Below are positions 1 through 7,522 of a stretch of DNA of 11,812 nt, piece after piece. How positions within the stretch are numbered: position 1 is the stretch's first letter; every line of letters begins with the position of its first letter. The DNA is from an uncultured Muribaculum sp. Its GTDB lineage: Bacteria > Bacteroidota > Bacteroidia > Bacteroidales > Muribaculaceae. The notes under the pieces are model-generated. The model was not told the origin of the DNA. It ran no database searches and saw nothing but the letters and a program-made list of their open reading frames with translations. The translations under genes were made by a program, and so were the position numbers. The DNA lies in assembly GCA_947573015.1 (NCBI GenBank), contig CANPDS010000046.1, forward strand, positions 1 to 11,812. Direction: 5' to 3'.

Positions 1-178
1 TCAGCGGATCTATAATAATCAACCGTGGGGCTTTGGCTGGTATTGTCTGTATGGCTTTAGTGGGGGTGATATGAGTAATGTCACCGATAGGTAGGGCACG
101 CAGGCGTTGCAGCGTGGCCGATAGTCCGGCTGCGATAATCTCTGAACTGGTGATAATCGCTATGGTTACGGGTTTCAT
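1..178 (-). CDS. Partial receiver-like regulator, N-terminus only (probable LuxR/NarL-type partner of the hemerythrin gene)
   Basis: Only the first 59 codons lie in the window; the gene runs off the left edge. The ATG at 176-178 overlaps the TGA of the hemerythrin gene (175-177) in an ATGA arrangement, so the two are probably translationally coupled. The peptide starts MKPVTIAIITSSEIIAAGL, which resembles strand 1 and helix 1 of a response-regulator receiver. The acidic pair that normally binds magnesium appears as Ser-Ser (residues 11-12). A later segment, LIIIDPL, puts an Asp (57) where the phosphoacceptor would lie. This suggests a degenerate receiver that may not be conventionally phosphorylated. 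Hemerythrin genes next to LuxR-type regulators are known in Bacteroides relatives, which favours a C-terminal helix-turn-helix, but that part is not visible. The regulator call is therefore an inference. Confidence 0.5.
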   Translation of the reverse strand, partial: MKPVTIAIITSSEIIAAGLSATLQRLRALPIGDITHITPTKAIQTIPAKAPRLIIIDPL

Positions 179-870
179 TTTTGCTGATCTTGTCCCCCGA
201 GCTCTTTAAGGGCGATAAGAGGTATGAGAATATGATTTTCTATTTCAGCATGGCTTTCGAGGTCTTCCTCGGCATTGTAGAGGTCGACGAGAACATCGTA
301 CATCTTGTTAGGCTCACTTGTGGTGTAAAAGCGCAGTATGATATTTTTCAGTTCGGTAAGTTTCTCTCCGATCTCGTCGTGATGACGTTTGAAAAGGCCT
401 ATGCTGTAGGATGTAGGTTCGCCGTTGACCAACGCGCGTATATAAGGAAATACTTTTTTCTCCTCATACGAGAAATGTTTCTTCACTTCCTCAAGATATG
501 AGTCGAAGAATGATATGATGGCCGGATTAATGTCGTTGTGGCTTGCCTCCAAGGCTGTCATCATATTTTGCCGTATGTGAGGGAATTTGTATTTTAGGAA
601 GTAGTCGTGGCTGTTGTGGAGAAAATCGACGATGGCGGTCGGTGATATGTCCGGCAGACGGTCTGAGTCGATTTTTCCGTTGAGGATGAAGTTTACAATA
701 AATAGGAATACCGTATGGTCAATGCCGTTTTCGGCACATACGGTATCGATGCGTTTGTTCTCAAATCCCAACGGGATGTTGAAGCGGCTTAGAATTGGAA
801 GTATATTGTAATCGTGACGGATTAGTTCGATCACACTTTCCGAGCCGTTGAATGTCTTTGCAAACTTCAT
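175..870 (-). CDS. Hemerythrin domain protein, ScdA/YtfE (RIC)-like
   Basis: A 231-residue cytoplasmic protein with no signal peptide. Residues about 10-75 resemble the ScdA N-terminal domain and residues 80-220 a hemerythrin four-helix bundle. Likely di-iron ligands are H88, H132 and E136 (HFSYEE), H163 or H164 (KRHHDE), and H207 and E211 (ESHAEIENH). The H-x3-E spacing fits the YtfE/RIC family, whose members repair iron-sulfur clusters or handle nitric oxide and oxidative damage. The paired cysteines usual in the ScdA N-terminal domain are missing; the only Cys is at 45. The role may therefore be oxygen, NO or iron sensing rather than cluster repair. The stop overlaps the start of the downstream regulator gene by 4 bases, supporting a sensor/regulator pair. 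I saw no convincing consensus promoter just upstream. The domain call is firm and the physiological role is inferred. Confidence 0.85.
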   Translation of the reverse strand: MKFAKTFNGSESVIELIRHDYNILPILSRFNIPLGFENKRIDTVCAENGIDHTVFLFIVNFILNGKIDSDRLPDISPTAIVDFLHNSHDYFLKYKFPHIRQNMMTALEASHNDINPAIISFFDSYLEEVKKHFSYEEKKVFPYIRALVNGEPTSYSIGLFKRHHDEIGEKLTELKNIILRFYTTSEPNKMYDVLVDLYNAEEDLESHAEIENHILIPLIALKELGGQDQQK

Positions 871-893
871 ATGGTGATGTCAATTAATAGTTA

Positions 894-980
894 AAAACGC
901 AGGGACGCATCTCGGTGCGTCTGTATCCCGGTGAAGTGGGATAGTATTGGCGGACGCGCTAAGGTGCGTCCCTACGTTTT
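894..980. repeat. 87-bp multi-hairpin intergenic element with 16-bp inverted ends (REP/MITE-like)
   Basis: The ends 894-909 and 965-980 are inverted copies with one mismatch in 16 bases (AAAACGCAGGGACGCA against AAAACGTAGGGACGCA on the other strand). Inside are three perfect 6-bp stems: GACGCA/TGCGTC at 904-909 and 916-921, TATCCC/GGGATA at 924-929 and 938-943, and GGACGC/GCGTCC at 952-957 and 966-971. There is no coding capacity. The element lies between the valS stop and the hemerythrin start. Read on minus, the outer stem ends in TGCGTTTTT, so it could also terminate valS transcription. The layout suggests a dispersed non-autonomous or REP-like repeat, but only one copy is in this window. 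Confidence 0.7.
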
Positions 981-1002
981 ATAATCTATGAGGGAATGCC
1001 GA

Positions 1003-3630
1003 TTATTTAGTGAGACCGGCAATCGAAGCCTTTATAGCCGCGATCTTGTCAGTGGCATCGCTCTGTTTGCGGCGTTCGAGTTCTACCACCGCTGCGGGAG
1101 CGTTGTTGACAAACCTCTCGTTTGAGAGTTTTTTGTTGACAGAAGCAAGGAATCCTTCATAATGGGCCAATTCTTTGTTGAGGCGTTCGAGCTCGGCCTC
1201 TACGTCGATTGCTCCACGTAAAGGAATATTGAATTCCGTTGTATCGACCATGAATGATGCCGCTGTAGGATCTTTTTCTGCAACTGATGCTATGGCTTCG
1301 ATATTGGCAAGCTTGGTGATGACGCAGTCGAGCGTGCCGTCCCATTCACCGATAATGTTAAGGCTCAGAGCCTCGCGTGGCGAAAGGTTTTTTGAAGCAC
1401 GCACACCGCGCACGCCGTTTACTACGCTCTTCGCGCGTACCATGGCTGCAAGAAGCTTCTCGTCGGCACACTTTGCCTCAGGCATACGGGCATACATGAT
1501 CGACTCTCCGTCGCGACGTTCAGCAAGATGTTGCCAAAGCTCTTCGGTGATGAATGGCATGAACGGGTGGAGCAGACGGAGCAGGCTGTCGAAGTAGGAG
1601 AGAGTAGCCTCATATGTGGTGTTGTCGATAGGTGATCCGTAAGCGGGTTTCACCATTTCGAGATACCATGATGAGAATTCGTCCCAGAATAGGCGGTATA
1701 CAGCCATCAGGGCTTCTGAGATACGGAATTTAGAGAACAGGTCGTTGACCTCGGCTACTGTTGCGCTGAGTTGTGCGTCGAACCATTCGATTGCCTTCTG
1801 TGCGCTTTCTGGCTGTTGTGCTCCGGTAGATACTTCCCAACCCTTTATGAGGCGGAATGCATTCCAGATTTTGTTGCAGAAATTGCGGCCCTGCTCGCAG
1901 AGTTTGTCATCGAATAGGATATCGTTGCCGGCAGGTGCTGAGAGCATCATGCCCATGCGCACACCATCCGCGCCATATTGGCTGATAAGGTTGAGCGGGT
2001 CGGGTGAGTTGCCGAGCTGTTTTGACATTTTACGGCCAAGATTGTCGCGTACGATGCCTGTGAAGTAGACATTGCGGAATGGCATGTCGCCTGCAAATTC
2101 ATAGCCGGCCATGATCATGCGCGCTACCCAGAAGAATATGATATCCGGACCGGTAACGAGATCGGCGGTAGGATAGTAATATTTGAATTCCTCGTTGTCG
2201 GGATCGAGAATGCCGTTGAAGAGTGTGATGGGCCAGAGCCATGATGAGAACCATGTATCAAGGCAATCTTCATCCTGACGCAAGTCGGCCATGGTGAGCG
2301 CCGCATTTCCGGTCTGTGTCATTGCCATTTCAAGAGCTTCCTCCGGGGTTTCGGCCACGACAAACGAGCCGTCGGGAAGGTAATATGCAGGCACGCGGTG
2401 GCCCCACCATAGCTGTCGTGAGATACACCAGTCCTTTATCCCTTCCATCCAGTGGTTGTATGTATTCTTGAATTTTTCCGGGATAAACTTGATGTCATCA
2501 GTCATTACAGCGGCATGTGCCGGTTTTGCCAACTCGCTCATCTTCACAAACCACTGGTCGGAAAGACGTGGTTCGGTTGCAGTATCAGGGTTGCGTTCGG
2601 AGTAGCCCACCTTGTTTTCATATTCCTCGACTTTCGCGATCAGACCGGCCTCCTGAAGGTCGATTGCTATCTGGCGGCGTACGTCGAAGCGGTCCATGCC
2701 CACATACATGCCTGCGGCTTCGCTGATTGTGCCGTTTTCGTTGAATATGTCGATGGTCTCAAGGTTGTGCTTCTGGCCAAGCATGTTGTCGTTCATGTCG
2801 TGGGCCGGTGTGACTTTAAGGCAACCTGTACCGAACTCGATGTCAACGTAGTCATCCTCGATCACAGGGATCTCTCGACCTACAAGGGGTACGATGACAC
2901 GCTTGCCACGAAGATGCTGATTCTTGGGATCGTTGGGGTTGATACACATCGCTGTGTCGCCCATGATGGTCTCGGGGCGTGTGGTGGCAACAATGGCATA
3001 TCCCTCCTCGCCTACAATTTTGTAGCGGAGATAGTAGAGCTTGCTGTGCTCCTCACGGTATACAACTTCAGCATCGCTTAGGGCGGTGCATGCTTTTGGA
3101 TCCCAGTTGACCATGCGCTTGCCACGGTAGATGAGTCCTTTGCGGTATAGTTCCACAAACACACGGATAACACTCTTTGAGCGCAGATCGTCCATGGTGA
3201 AGGCTGTGCGGCTCCAGTCGCACGATGCTCCGAGCTTCTTGAGCTGCTCGAGAATTATGCCTCCGTGCTTCTCTTTCCATGCCCATGCATGCTTGAGAAA
3301 TTCCTCGCGGGTAAGATCTGTCTTTTTAATTCCTTCTTTGGCGAGTTTTGCCACTACTTTGGCCTCGGTTGCGATAGACGCATGGTCGGTGCCGGGTACC
3401 CATAGGGCATTTTTTCCCTCCATACGGGCGCGACGTGTGAGGATATCCTGAATTGTGTTGTTGAGCATGTGGCCCATGTGGAGGATACCGGTGACGTTTG
3501 GCGGGGGAATTACGATAGTGTAAGGCTCGCGTTCATCGGGTGTGGAGCCAAACAGATTGTGCTCCATCCAGTAGGCATACCACTTGTCCTCAACTTCTGC
3601 AGGACTGTAGTTTTTGGCTAACTCATTCAT
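1003..3630 (-). CDS. valS: Valine--tRNA ligase
   Basis: An 875-residue class Ia aminoacyl-tRNA synthetase that attaches valine to tRNA-Val in the cytoplasm and edits mischarged threonine. Visible signatures are the HIGH-type motif HMGH (51-54) after PPPNVTG, the connective-peptide editing motif ATTRPETIMGDTA (215-227), WWGHRVPAYY (408-417) and a KMSKS-class loop written KMSKQ (534-538). A Glu/Lys-rich C-terminal coiled coil of about 65 residues matches the tRNA-binding arm of bacterial ValRS. The length is normal for the family. I chose the ATG at 3628-3630. The open frame continues 71 codons upstream, but that extension is atypical in composition, overlaps the next gene and contains the promoter at 3676-3707. 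The gene appears monocistronic, with the hairpin element at 894-980 just after its stop. It is an essential housekeeping gene, with nothing broken. Confidence 0.97.
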   Translation of the reverse strand: MNELAKNYSPAEVEDKWYAYWMEHNLFGSTPDEREPYTIVIPPPNVTGILHMGHMLNNTIQDILTRRARMEGKNALWVPGTDHASIATEAKVVAKLAKEGIKKTDLTREEFLKHAWAWKEKHGGIILEQLKKLGASCDWSRTAFTMDDLRSKSVIRVFVELYRKGLIYRGKRMVNWDPKACTALSDAEVVYREEHSKLYYLRYKIVGEEGYAIVATTRPETIMGDTAMCINPNDPKNQHLRGKRVIVPLVGREIPVIEDDYVDIEFGTGCLKVTPAHDMNDNMLGQKHNLETIDIFNENGTISEAAGMYVGMDRFDVRRQIAIDLQEAGLIAKVEEYENKVGYSERNPDTATEPRLSDQWFVKMSELAKPAHAAVMTDDIKFIPEKFKNTYNHWMEGIKDWCISRQLWWGHRVPAYYLPDGSFVVAETPEEALEMAMTQTGNAALTMADLRQDEDCLDTWFSSWLWPITLFNGILDPDNEEFKYYYPTADLVTGPDIIFFWVARMIMAGYEFAGDMPFRNVYFTGIVRDNLGRKMSKQLGNSPDPLNLISQYGADGVRMGMMLSAPAGNDILFDDKLCEQGRNFCNKIWNAFRLIKGWEVSTGAQQPESAQKAIEWFDAQLSATVAEVNDLFSKFRISEALMAVYRLFWDEFSSWYLEMVKPAYGSPIDNTTYEATLSYFDSLLRLLHPFMPFITEELWQHLAERRDGESIMYARMPEAKCADEKLLAAMVRAKSVVNGVRGVRASKNLSPREALSLNIIGEWDGTLDCVITKLANIEAIASVAEKDPTAASFMVDTTEFNIPLRGAIDVEAELERLNKELAHYEGFLASVNKKLSNERFVNNAPAAVVELERRKQSDATDKIAAIKASIAGLTK

Positions 3631-3675
3631 AGTTATATTGTTATCTATCTTGTTGGCGTTGTGAAAATTAATGTG

Positions 3676-3707
3676 CAAATTTAGGCAAAAAAGTCGGTTT
3701 GGCCAAA
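3676..3707 (-). promoter_or_regulatory. Bacteroidota-type promoter for valS
   Basis: On the minus strand TTTG (3704-3707) is followed by 20 bases and then TAAATTTG (3676-3683). This matches the Bacteroidota primary sigma consensus, with a TTTG -33 box and a TAnnTTTG -7 box. The -7 box lies 45 bases before the valS ATG, giving a leader of about 40 bases. Confidence 0.75.
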
Positions 3708-3708
3708 C
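3697..3708. promoter_or_regulatory. 12-bp perfect palindrome over the valS -33 box
   Basis: GTTTGGCCAAAC is perfectly self-complementary and covers the -33 TTTG of the valS promoter. It could be an operator. On minus it is also followed closely by six T residues, so it might be a weak terminator for the aldo/keto reductase gene that ends at 3741; the four-base stem around a GGCC loop makes that less likely. Chance is possible. Confidence 0.3.
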
Positions 3709-3740
3709 GGTTATTGCGTGACAATGGAGTTGTCGGGCAA

Positions 3741-5159
3741 TCAGAGTGTGCCTTGTTTGAGCTGCTCTACGTAAGCATCGATTTTCTGCATTTCGCCAGG
3801 AATGTATATGCTTTGGGGACAGTGTTTCACACATTCGTTGCATCCGATGCAGTGGTTGGCCTGACGCAGACGTGGCACAGCACGGTCATATCCTATAAGG
3901 AAGGCGCGGCGCAGGGTAGCATACTCCGGATCCTGTGAAGAGGTTGGCACTCTACCTTCATTTATACATTTGTTGTAGTGGGCGAATATGGCGGGTATGT
4001 CAAGCCCGTAAGGGCATGGCATACAGTATTGGCATGCAGTGCATGGTACGGTAGGGAATTTCACTATATAGTCGGCGGCGTTGCTTAACATGCTCAGCTC
4101 ATCCGGGGTACATGGCTCAAGTGAACTGTATGTACGGATGTTGTCCTTTAGATGTTCCATATACGTCATGCCGCTGAGCACAGTGAGGACTCCTTCCGGG
4201 GTACCTGCGAAACGGAATGCCCAAGCTGCTACACTATCATCCGGACGTCGGCGCTTGAACTCCTCAAGCACATGATCGTTGGCCGTGGCGAGACGTCCGC
4301 CGAGCAGAGGCTCCATTATCACTGCGGGTATGCCGCGCCGGTGTAGTTCGTTGTAGAGATATTCGGCATCTGTGTTGCGAGGGTTGATCTCCTTGGCATG
4401 ATGCCAGTCGAGGTAGTTGAGCTGTATCTGTGCGAAATCCCACTTTACTTCCTCCTTGTCGTGCATTTCGAGCAGATGGTCGAACACCTCAATGTCTCCG
4501 TGATATGAAAATCCGAGGTTGCGTATCTTTCCTTTGCTGCGCTCGGCAATTAGAAAGTCGAGGATGCCGTTGTCGATATATCGGTTGTTCCAGCTCTCCA
4601 TCCCCCCTTGGCCGATGGCATGGAGCAGCAGATAGTCGATATAGTCGGTACGCAACTCCTTCAGTGAGTTGCGGTACATTTTTATCGACTCCTCGCGTGG
4701 CCATGTGGCGGGTGCGAAGTTGGAGAGTTTTGTAGCTATATAATATGTGTTGCGCGGATGTCGGCTGAGAGCTATGCCCATGGCATGTTCGCTTTTACCT
4801 TTGCAATAGACTGGAGATGTGTCGAAATAGTTTATTCCATGCTCTATGGCATAGTCGGTAAGATGATTTACTTGTTCCTGATCGATGATTTTCTCTCCCG
4901 ATGCATTGGTTGTCTCCGGGAGTCGCATACATCCGTAGCCGAGTATGCTGACACGGTCGCCTGATGATGGATTCTCGCGCATAGTCATAGGGCCTGTTCC
5001 TGCATTTGATGAAGATTGGGAGGCGCTTGATGAGATTTCATGCGTGTCTATTCCCGCTTTACGCTTGCATGCCAAGATTGATGCCGAGATACCGGCTGCG
5101 CCAAGCGTACGCAGAAAATTCCGTCGGGATATTATTGTCGAATCGTTGTGTGGTGACAT
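3741..5159 (-). CDS. Tat-type lipoprotein aldo/keto reductase with two C-terminal [4Fe-4S] motifs
   Basis: A 472-residue protein. The N-terminus carries a twin-arginine signal, SRRNFLRTLGAAG (R12, R13), followed by a lipobox, ILAC, with Cys31. Export as a folded lipoprotein is therefore predicted. A Ser-rich linker (about 42-56) leads to an aldo/keto reductase barrel (about 65-345) with a plausible catalytic tetrad D113, Y118, K144 and H180. The C-terminus adds a ferredoxin-like part with CxxCxxCxxCP at C373, C376, C379 and C382, and CxxCxxCxxxCP at C437, C440, C443 and C447. It starts 30 bases after the polyferredoxin stop, so the two are probably co-transcribed and work together. Ferredoxin-fused aldo/keto reductases are a known group, usually without assigned substrates. 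The fold, clusters and signal are visible; the electron path and substrate are not. Confidence 0.9.
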   Translation of the reverse strand: MSPHNDSTIISRRNFLRTLGAAGISASILACKRKAGIDTHEISSSASQSSSNAGTGPMTMRENPSSGDRVSILGYGCMRLPETTNASGEKIIDQEQVNHLTDYAIEHGINYFDTSPVYCKGKSEHAMGIALSRHPRNTYYIATKLSNFAPATWPREESIKMYRNSLKELRTDYIDYLLLHAIGQGGMESWNNRYIDNGILDFLIAERSKGKIRNLGFSYHGDIEVFDHLLEMHDKEEVKWDFAQIQLNYLDWHHAKEINPRNTDAEYLYNELHRRGIPAVIMEPLLGGRLATANDHVLEEFKRRRPDDSVAAWAFRFAGTPEGVLTVLSGMTYMEHLKDNIRTYSSLEPCTPDELSMLSNAADYIVKFPTVPCTACQYCMPCPYGLDIPAIFAHYNKCINEGRVPTSSQDPEYATLRRAFLIGYDRAVPRLRQANHCIGCNECVKHCPQSIYIPGEMQKIDAYVEQLKQGTL

Positions 5160-5189
5160 TGGAAAAATGTTTTTACCCTATTGACTCCA

Positions 5190-6689
5190 TCAGATTGAGC
5201 GATGTACTTCGTGGCCCTCTACATATATGGCGCTATAGGGACGTACGGGACAAAGATTCTCGCATGCGCCGCAACCTATGCATCGTTCGGTGTCGACTGC
5301 CGGGATGGCTATGCCTTTTGGTTTGTCAGGATCTACAGGTACCATGGTTATAGCTCCGGTCGGGCAATGCCGTGCGCAGTTACCACAATGTACCCCCTTG
5401 GTGGCGGCTATGCAGGCATCGCGTAGCCATACGGCATGGCCAGTCTGGGTAGTGGTGCGCTCTTCGCGTGTTAGCGGAAGGATAGCTCCTGCCGGACATA
5501 CGTTGCTGCATGTGTTGCATTCCGGGCGGCAATATCCATTCTCGAAACTTACCTCCGGTTGCATGAATGTGGATATGTCGGACGATGGACGAAGCACATT
5601 GTTAGGACAACTTGTGACGCATAGCTGGCAAGCAGTGCAATGTGATGAGAAGTTACGGTGGCTTACCGATCCTGGCGGTGTGATGCGTGTGCGTCTGTTG
5701 GGTTTGAGCTTTTCGGTAATGGGAGCGAGGCCTCCGTCGAATATTTTCTCCTGGGCGCTTATGGCAGCGCTTCCGGCAAGTAGAGCACCTACTGTGAGGA
5801 AATCGCGGCGCGATCTGTCGGTTGAGTTGCCTGACGGGGCAGTCTCTCCCTCATGGTCGTGGGTGTGATGTCTGGCTGATGTGCGTGGTGCGTAGATTAT
5901 GGCGTGTTTGCTACATGAGTCAAGACAGTCCATGCAACTTACGCACCGTGTATAGTCGATTGCTCCATGACGTGCGTCAATGCACGAAGCCTTGCATTTG
6001 CGCGCGCATGCTCCGCAGCTTACGCATTTTGAATGGTCGATCATCGGTCGTAACCATGAGTATTGTGCGAGATATCCAAGTATAGTTCCTGCAGGACAGA
6101 TGGTGTTGCAATACGAGCGGCCTCCGCGCCATGCCAGTATGGCTATGATCAGGAAAGTTGTTGCGCCGACAATCACCATGGGTAGGGCCACATGGTAGTC
6201 GACGTGATAGAATCTGTAGCTGTCGGCAGCCTCGTTTGCCGCAAGTATATTGTTGGCATCGACATATAGGGGCTTTATCAGCGATGTGACGATGCGTCCG
6301 AATTCGCTGTACGGCTCTATGAATGCGGCTATGGATGCCATGCCCAGAGTGATGAGGATCACAAATATGGAGAGCATGGCTATGCGTAGCCATGATATGG
6401 CAGGGGAGTATGAATAGTGCTTGCGGCGATGTATGCGCCGACTTATCCATGCCACTATGTCCTGCATTATGCCGAGCGGACATATCACGGAGCAATATAC
6501 TCGACCGAGGAGAAGGGTCGCGATCAGCAATCCTGACATTACAGCTACGTTTAGCGATAATATGGCAGGAATCAATTGCCATTTGGCAAGAAAACTCCAG
6601 GCGGATGCGGCTGTGCCGCTGAAGTCGAGAAAAAGAAGCGTGATGGCGGATAATACAATTATCGCTAATATTACGCGGATGAATTTCAT
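5190..6689 (-). CDS. Membrane polyferredoxin, NapH-like/NapG-like fusion with internal twin-arginine motif
   Basis: A 499-residue protein from the ATG at 6687-6689; an in-frame GTG eight codons earlier is possible but less likely. Four membrane segments lie at about 4-22, 38-62, 99-124 and 166-188. Two NapH-type motifs follow segments: GRVYCSVICP (C66, C70) and GRSYCNTICP (C194, C198). Two ferredoxin motifs come next (C222/225/228/232 and C249/252/255/259), then a His-rich stretch (about 272-280). A Tat-like motif, SRRDFL (R294, R295), precedes a mildly hydrophobic segment ending in ISA. The rest holds four more cluster motifs: C351/354/357/361, C387/391/394/398, C426 with C435/438/442, and C470/473/476/480. 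The family moves electrons between quinol and redox enzymes. The neighbouring aldo/keto reductase is the likely partner. No consensus promoter was seen upstream, so it may be read through from the barrel gene. Confidence 0.88.
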   Translation of the reverse strand: MKFIRVILAIIVLSAITLLFLDFSGTAASAWSFLAKWQLIPAILSLNVAVMSGLLIATLLLGRVYCSVICPLGIMQDIVAWISRRIHRRKHYSYSPAISWLRIAMLSIFVILITLGMASIAAFIEPYSEFGRIVTSLIKPLYVDANNILAANEAADSYRFYHVDYHVALPMVIVGATTFLIIAILAWRGGRSYCNTICPAGTILGYLAQYSWLRPMIDHSKCVSCGACARKCKASCIDARHGAIDYTRCVSCMDCLDSCSKHAIIYAPRTSARHHTHDHEGETAPSGNSTDRSRRDFLTVGALLAGSAAISAQEKIFDGGLAPITEKLKPNRRTRITPPGSVSHRNFSSHCTACQLCVTSCPNNVLRPSSDISTFMQPEVSFENGYCRPECNTCSNVCPAGAILPLTREERTTTQTGHAVWLRDACIAATKGVHCGNCARHCPTGAITMVPVDPDKPKGIAIPAVDTERCIGCGACENLCPVRPYSAIYVEGHEVHRSI

Positions 6690-6703
6690 ATAATTAACCA
6701 CGG

Positions 6704-6779
6704 TTGATCGCACTGATGTTTGTTGATTATGTGATGATTGGCTGATTTCAGCTGATGGTTTAAATCAGGTTGATGTCAG
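6704..6779. repeat. Regularly spaced TGAT tract in the polyferredoxin leader
   Basis: TGAT begins at 6705, 6714, 6724, 6732, 6735, 6743, 6753 and 6771, mostly as YTGAT with steps of about 8-10 bases. An inverted copy (ATCA) falls at 6764-6767 in the one gap. The sequence reads as a degenerate 9-10-bp repeat. It includes the near-palindrome GCTGATTTCAGC (6741-6752). It fills the spacer between the barrel gene stop (6803) and the polyferredoxin start (6689), where no TAnnTTTG box is present. It could be a phased protein-binding array or simple slippage debris. Confidence 0.45.
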
Positions 6780-6802
6780 TACAGTAGATGCCGGGAATGC
6801 TA

Positions 6803-7522
6803 TTATTTAATTCGGTAGGAATAGCCAAGAGTGACCATAATGGATGTGCCACGCGATGCTTGGAATGTGTCTTTTCTCTCATCGGGGAATATGTTGCCGA
6901 TGCCGAAGTAATAGCGGCCTTCGAGATGGATGCGGTGGCGGCGTTTGATAATAAACTCGATGCCGGCTCCGGCCGATATGCCGTAGTCAAATTTTTTAGT
7001 AGGCTCCATCCATAGTTGGTCGGTCTCTCTATTGGGTGGAAAATCCGGTATATTATCGATGTTGTGCACATCGAAATTGGCAGAATAGCTTGTGCCGATC
7101 ATATATCCGAATTCCGGACCGAGATTGAAGAATCCGTTGACATGCTTGCCTCCGAAAAAAATGTTGGTGAGAAGCGGTATCTGTATATAGTCGAGCTTTC
7201 TTTCAAATGAGAACGGATACTCTTCGAAGTCTTCTTTCCATCCTCGTTGCTCATAGTTGATCTCTACTATAAGGCCGAAGTTGCGTTCTTCCCAGTACCG
7301 TAGTTGTAGTCCGGCCATCTGTCCCATTACCATCGATTCTTTCACACTGGGAGTGAATGACATTTTTGACATTGTAATGCCGGCGTGGCCTCCGATAGAG
7401 AATTTTGAATTGTAGTGAGCCTGAGATGATGCTGTGGCGCCACACGATATGATTGCTGCAAGCGCTATGACTGCATTGCGCACGTGGCGCTGGCCCATTA
7501 TCATTGATATGCCTCGCATCAT
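6803..7522 (-). CDS. PorT-family outer-membrane beta-barrel protein
   Basis: A 239-residue protein with an N-terminal signal peptide (hydrophobic core about 18-34, likely cut after SQA35). The mature part is made of alternating amphipathic strands rich in Gly and aromatics, such as FSIGGHAGITMSKMSF, NFGLIVEINYEQRG, GFFNLGPEFGYMIG and GISAGAGIEFIIKRRHRIHLEGRYYFGIG, and ends in TLGYSYRIK. This is the pattern of the small PorT/OMP_b-brl_2 barrels of Bacteroidota. It begins with ATGATG overlapping the TGA of the LysM gene (ATGA overlap at 7519-7522), so translation is coupled. That tie suggests the barrel and the LysM protein act in the same envelope process. The specific role is unknown; many PorT-like barrels are uncharacterised. 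Confidence 0.82.
   Translation of the reverse strand: MMRGISMIMGQRHVRNAVIALAAIISCGATASSQAHYNSKFSIGGHAGITMSKMSFTPSVKESMVMGQMAGLQLRYWEERNFGLIVEINYEQRGWKEDFEEYPFSFERKLDYIQIPLLTNIFFGGKHVNGFFNLGPEFGYMIGTSYSANFDVHNIDNIPDFPPNRETDQLWMEPTKKFDYGISAGAGIEFIIKRRHRIHLEGRYYFGIGNIFPDERKDTFQASRGTSIMVTLGYSYRIK

Noticed and set aside
2452..3081. 209-codon plus-strand open frame inside valS
   Set aside because: It lies antisense to conserved ValRS sequence and has no recognisable domain; it is a shadow frame.
3631..3843. 71-codon upstream extension of the valS frame
   Set aside because: It contains the valS promoter, overlaps the 3' end of the aldo/keto reductase gene, and has a Cys/His/Arg-rich composition unlike ValRS. 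The ATG at 3630 gives the normal N-terminus.
5278..6582. Long open frames on both strands inside the polyferredoxin gene
   Set aside because: They have no recognisable domain and overlap the cysteine-motif coding frame, which is clearly the real one.
6690..6713. GTG start eight codons upstream of the polyferredoxin ATG
   Set aside because: A GTG is less likely than the ATG at 6689, which immediately precedes the positively charged N-terminus and first membrane helix.
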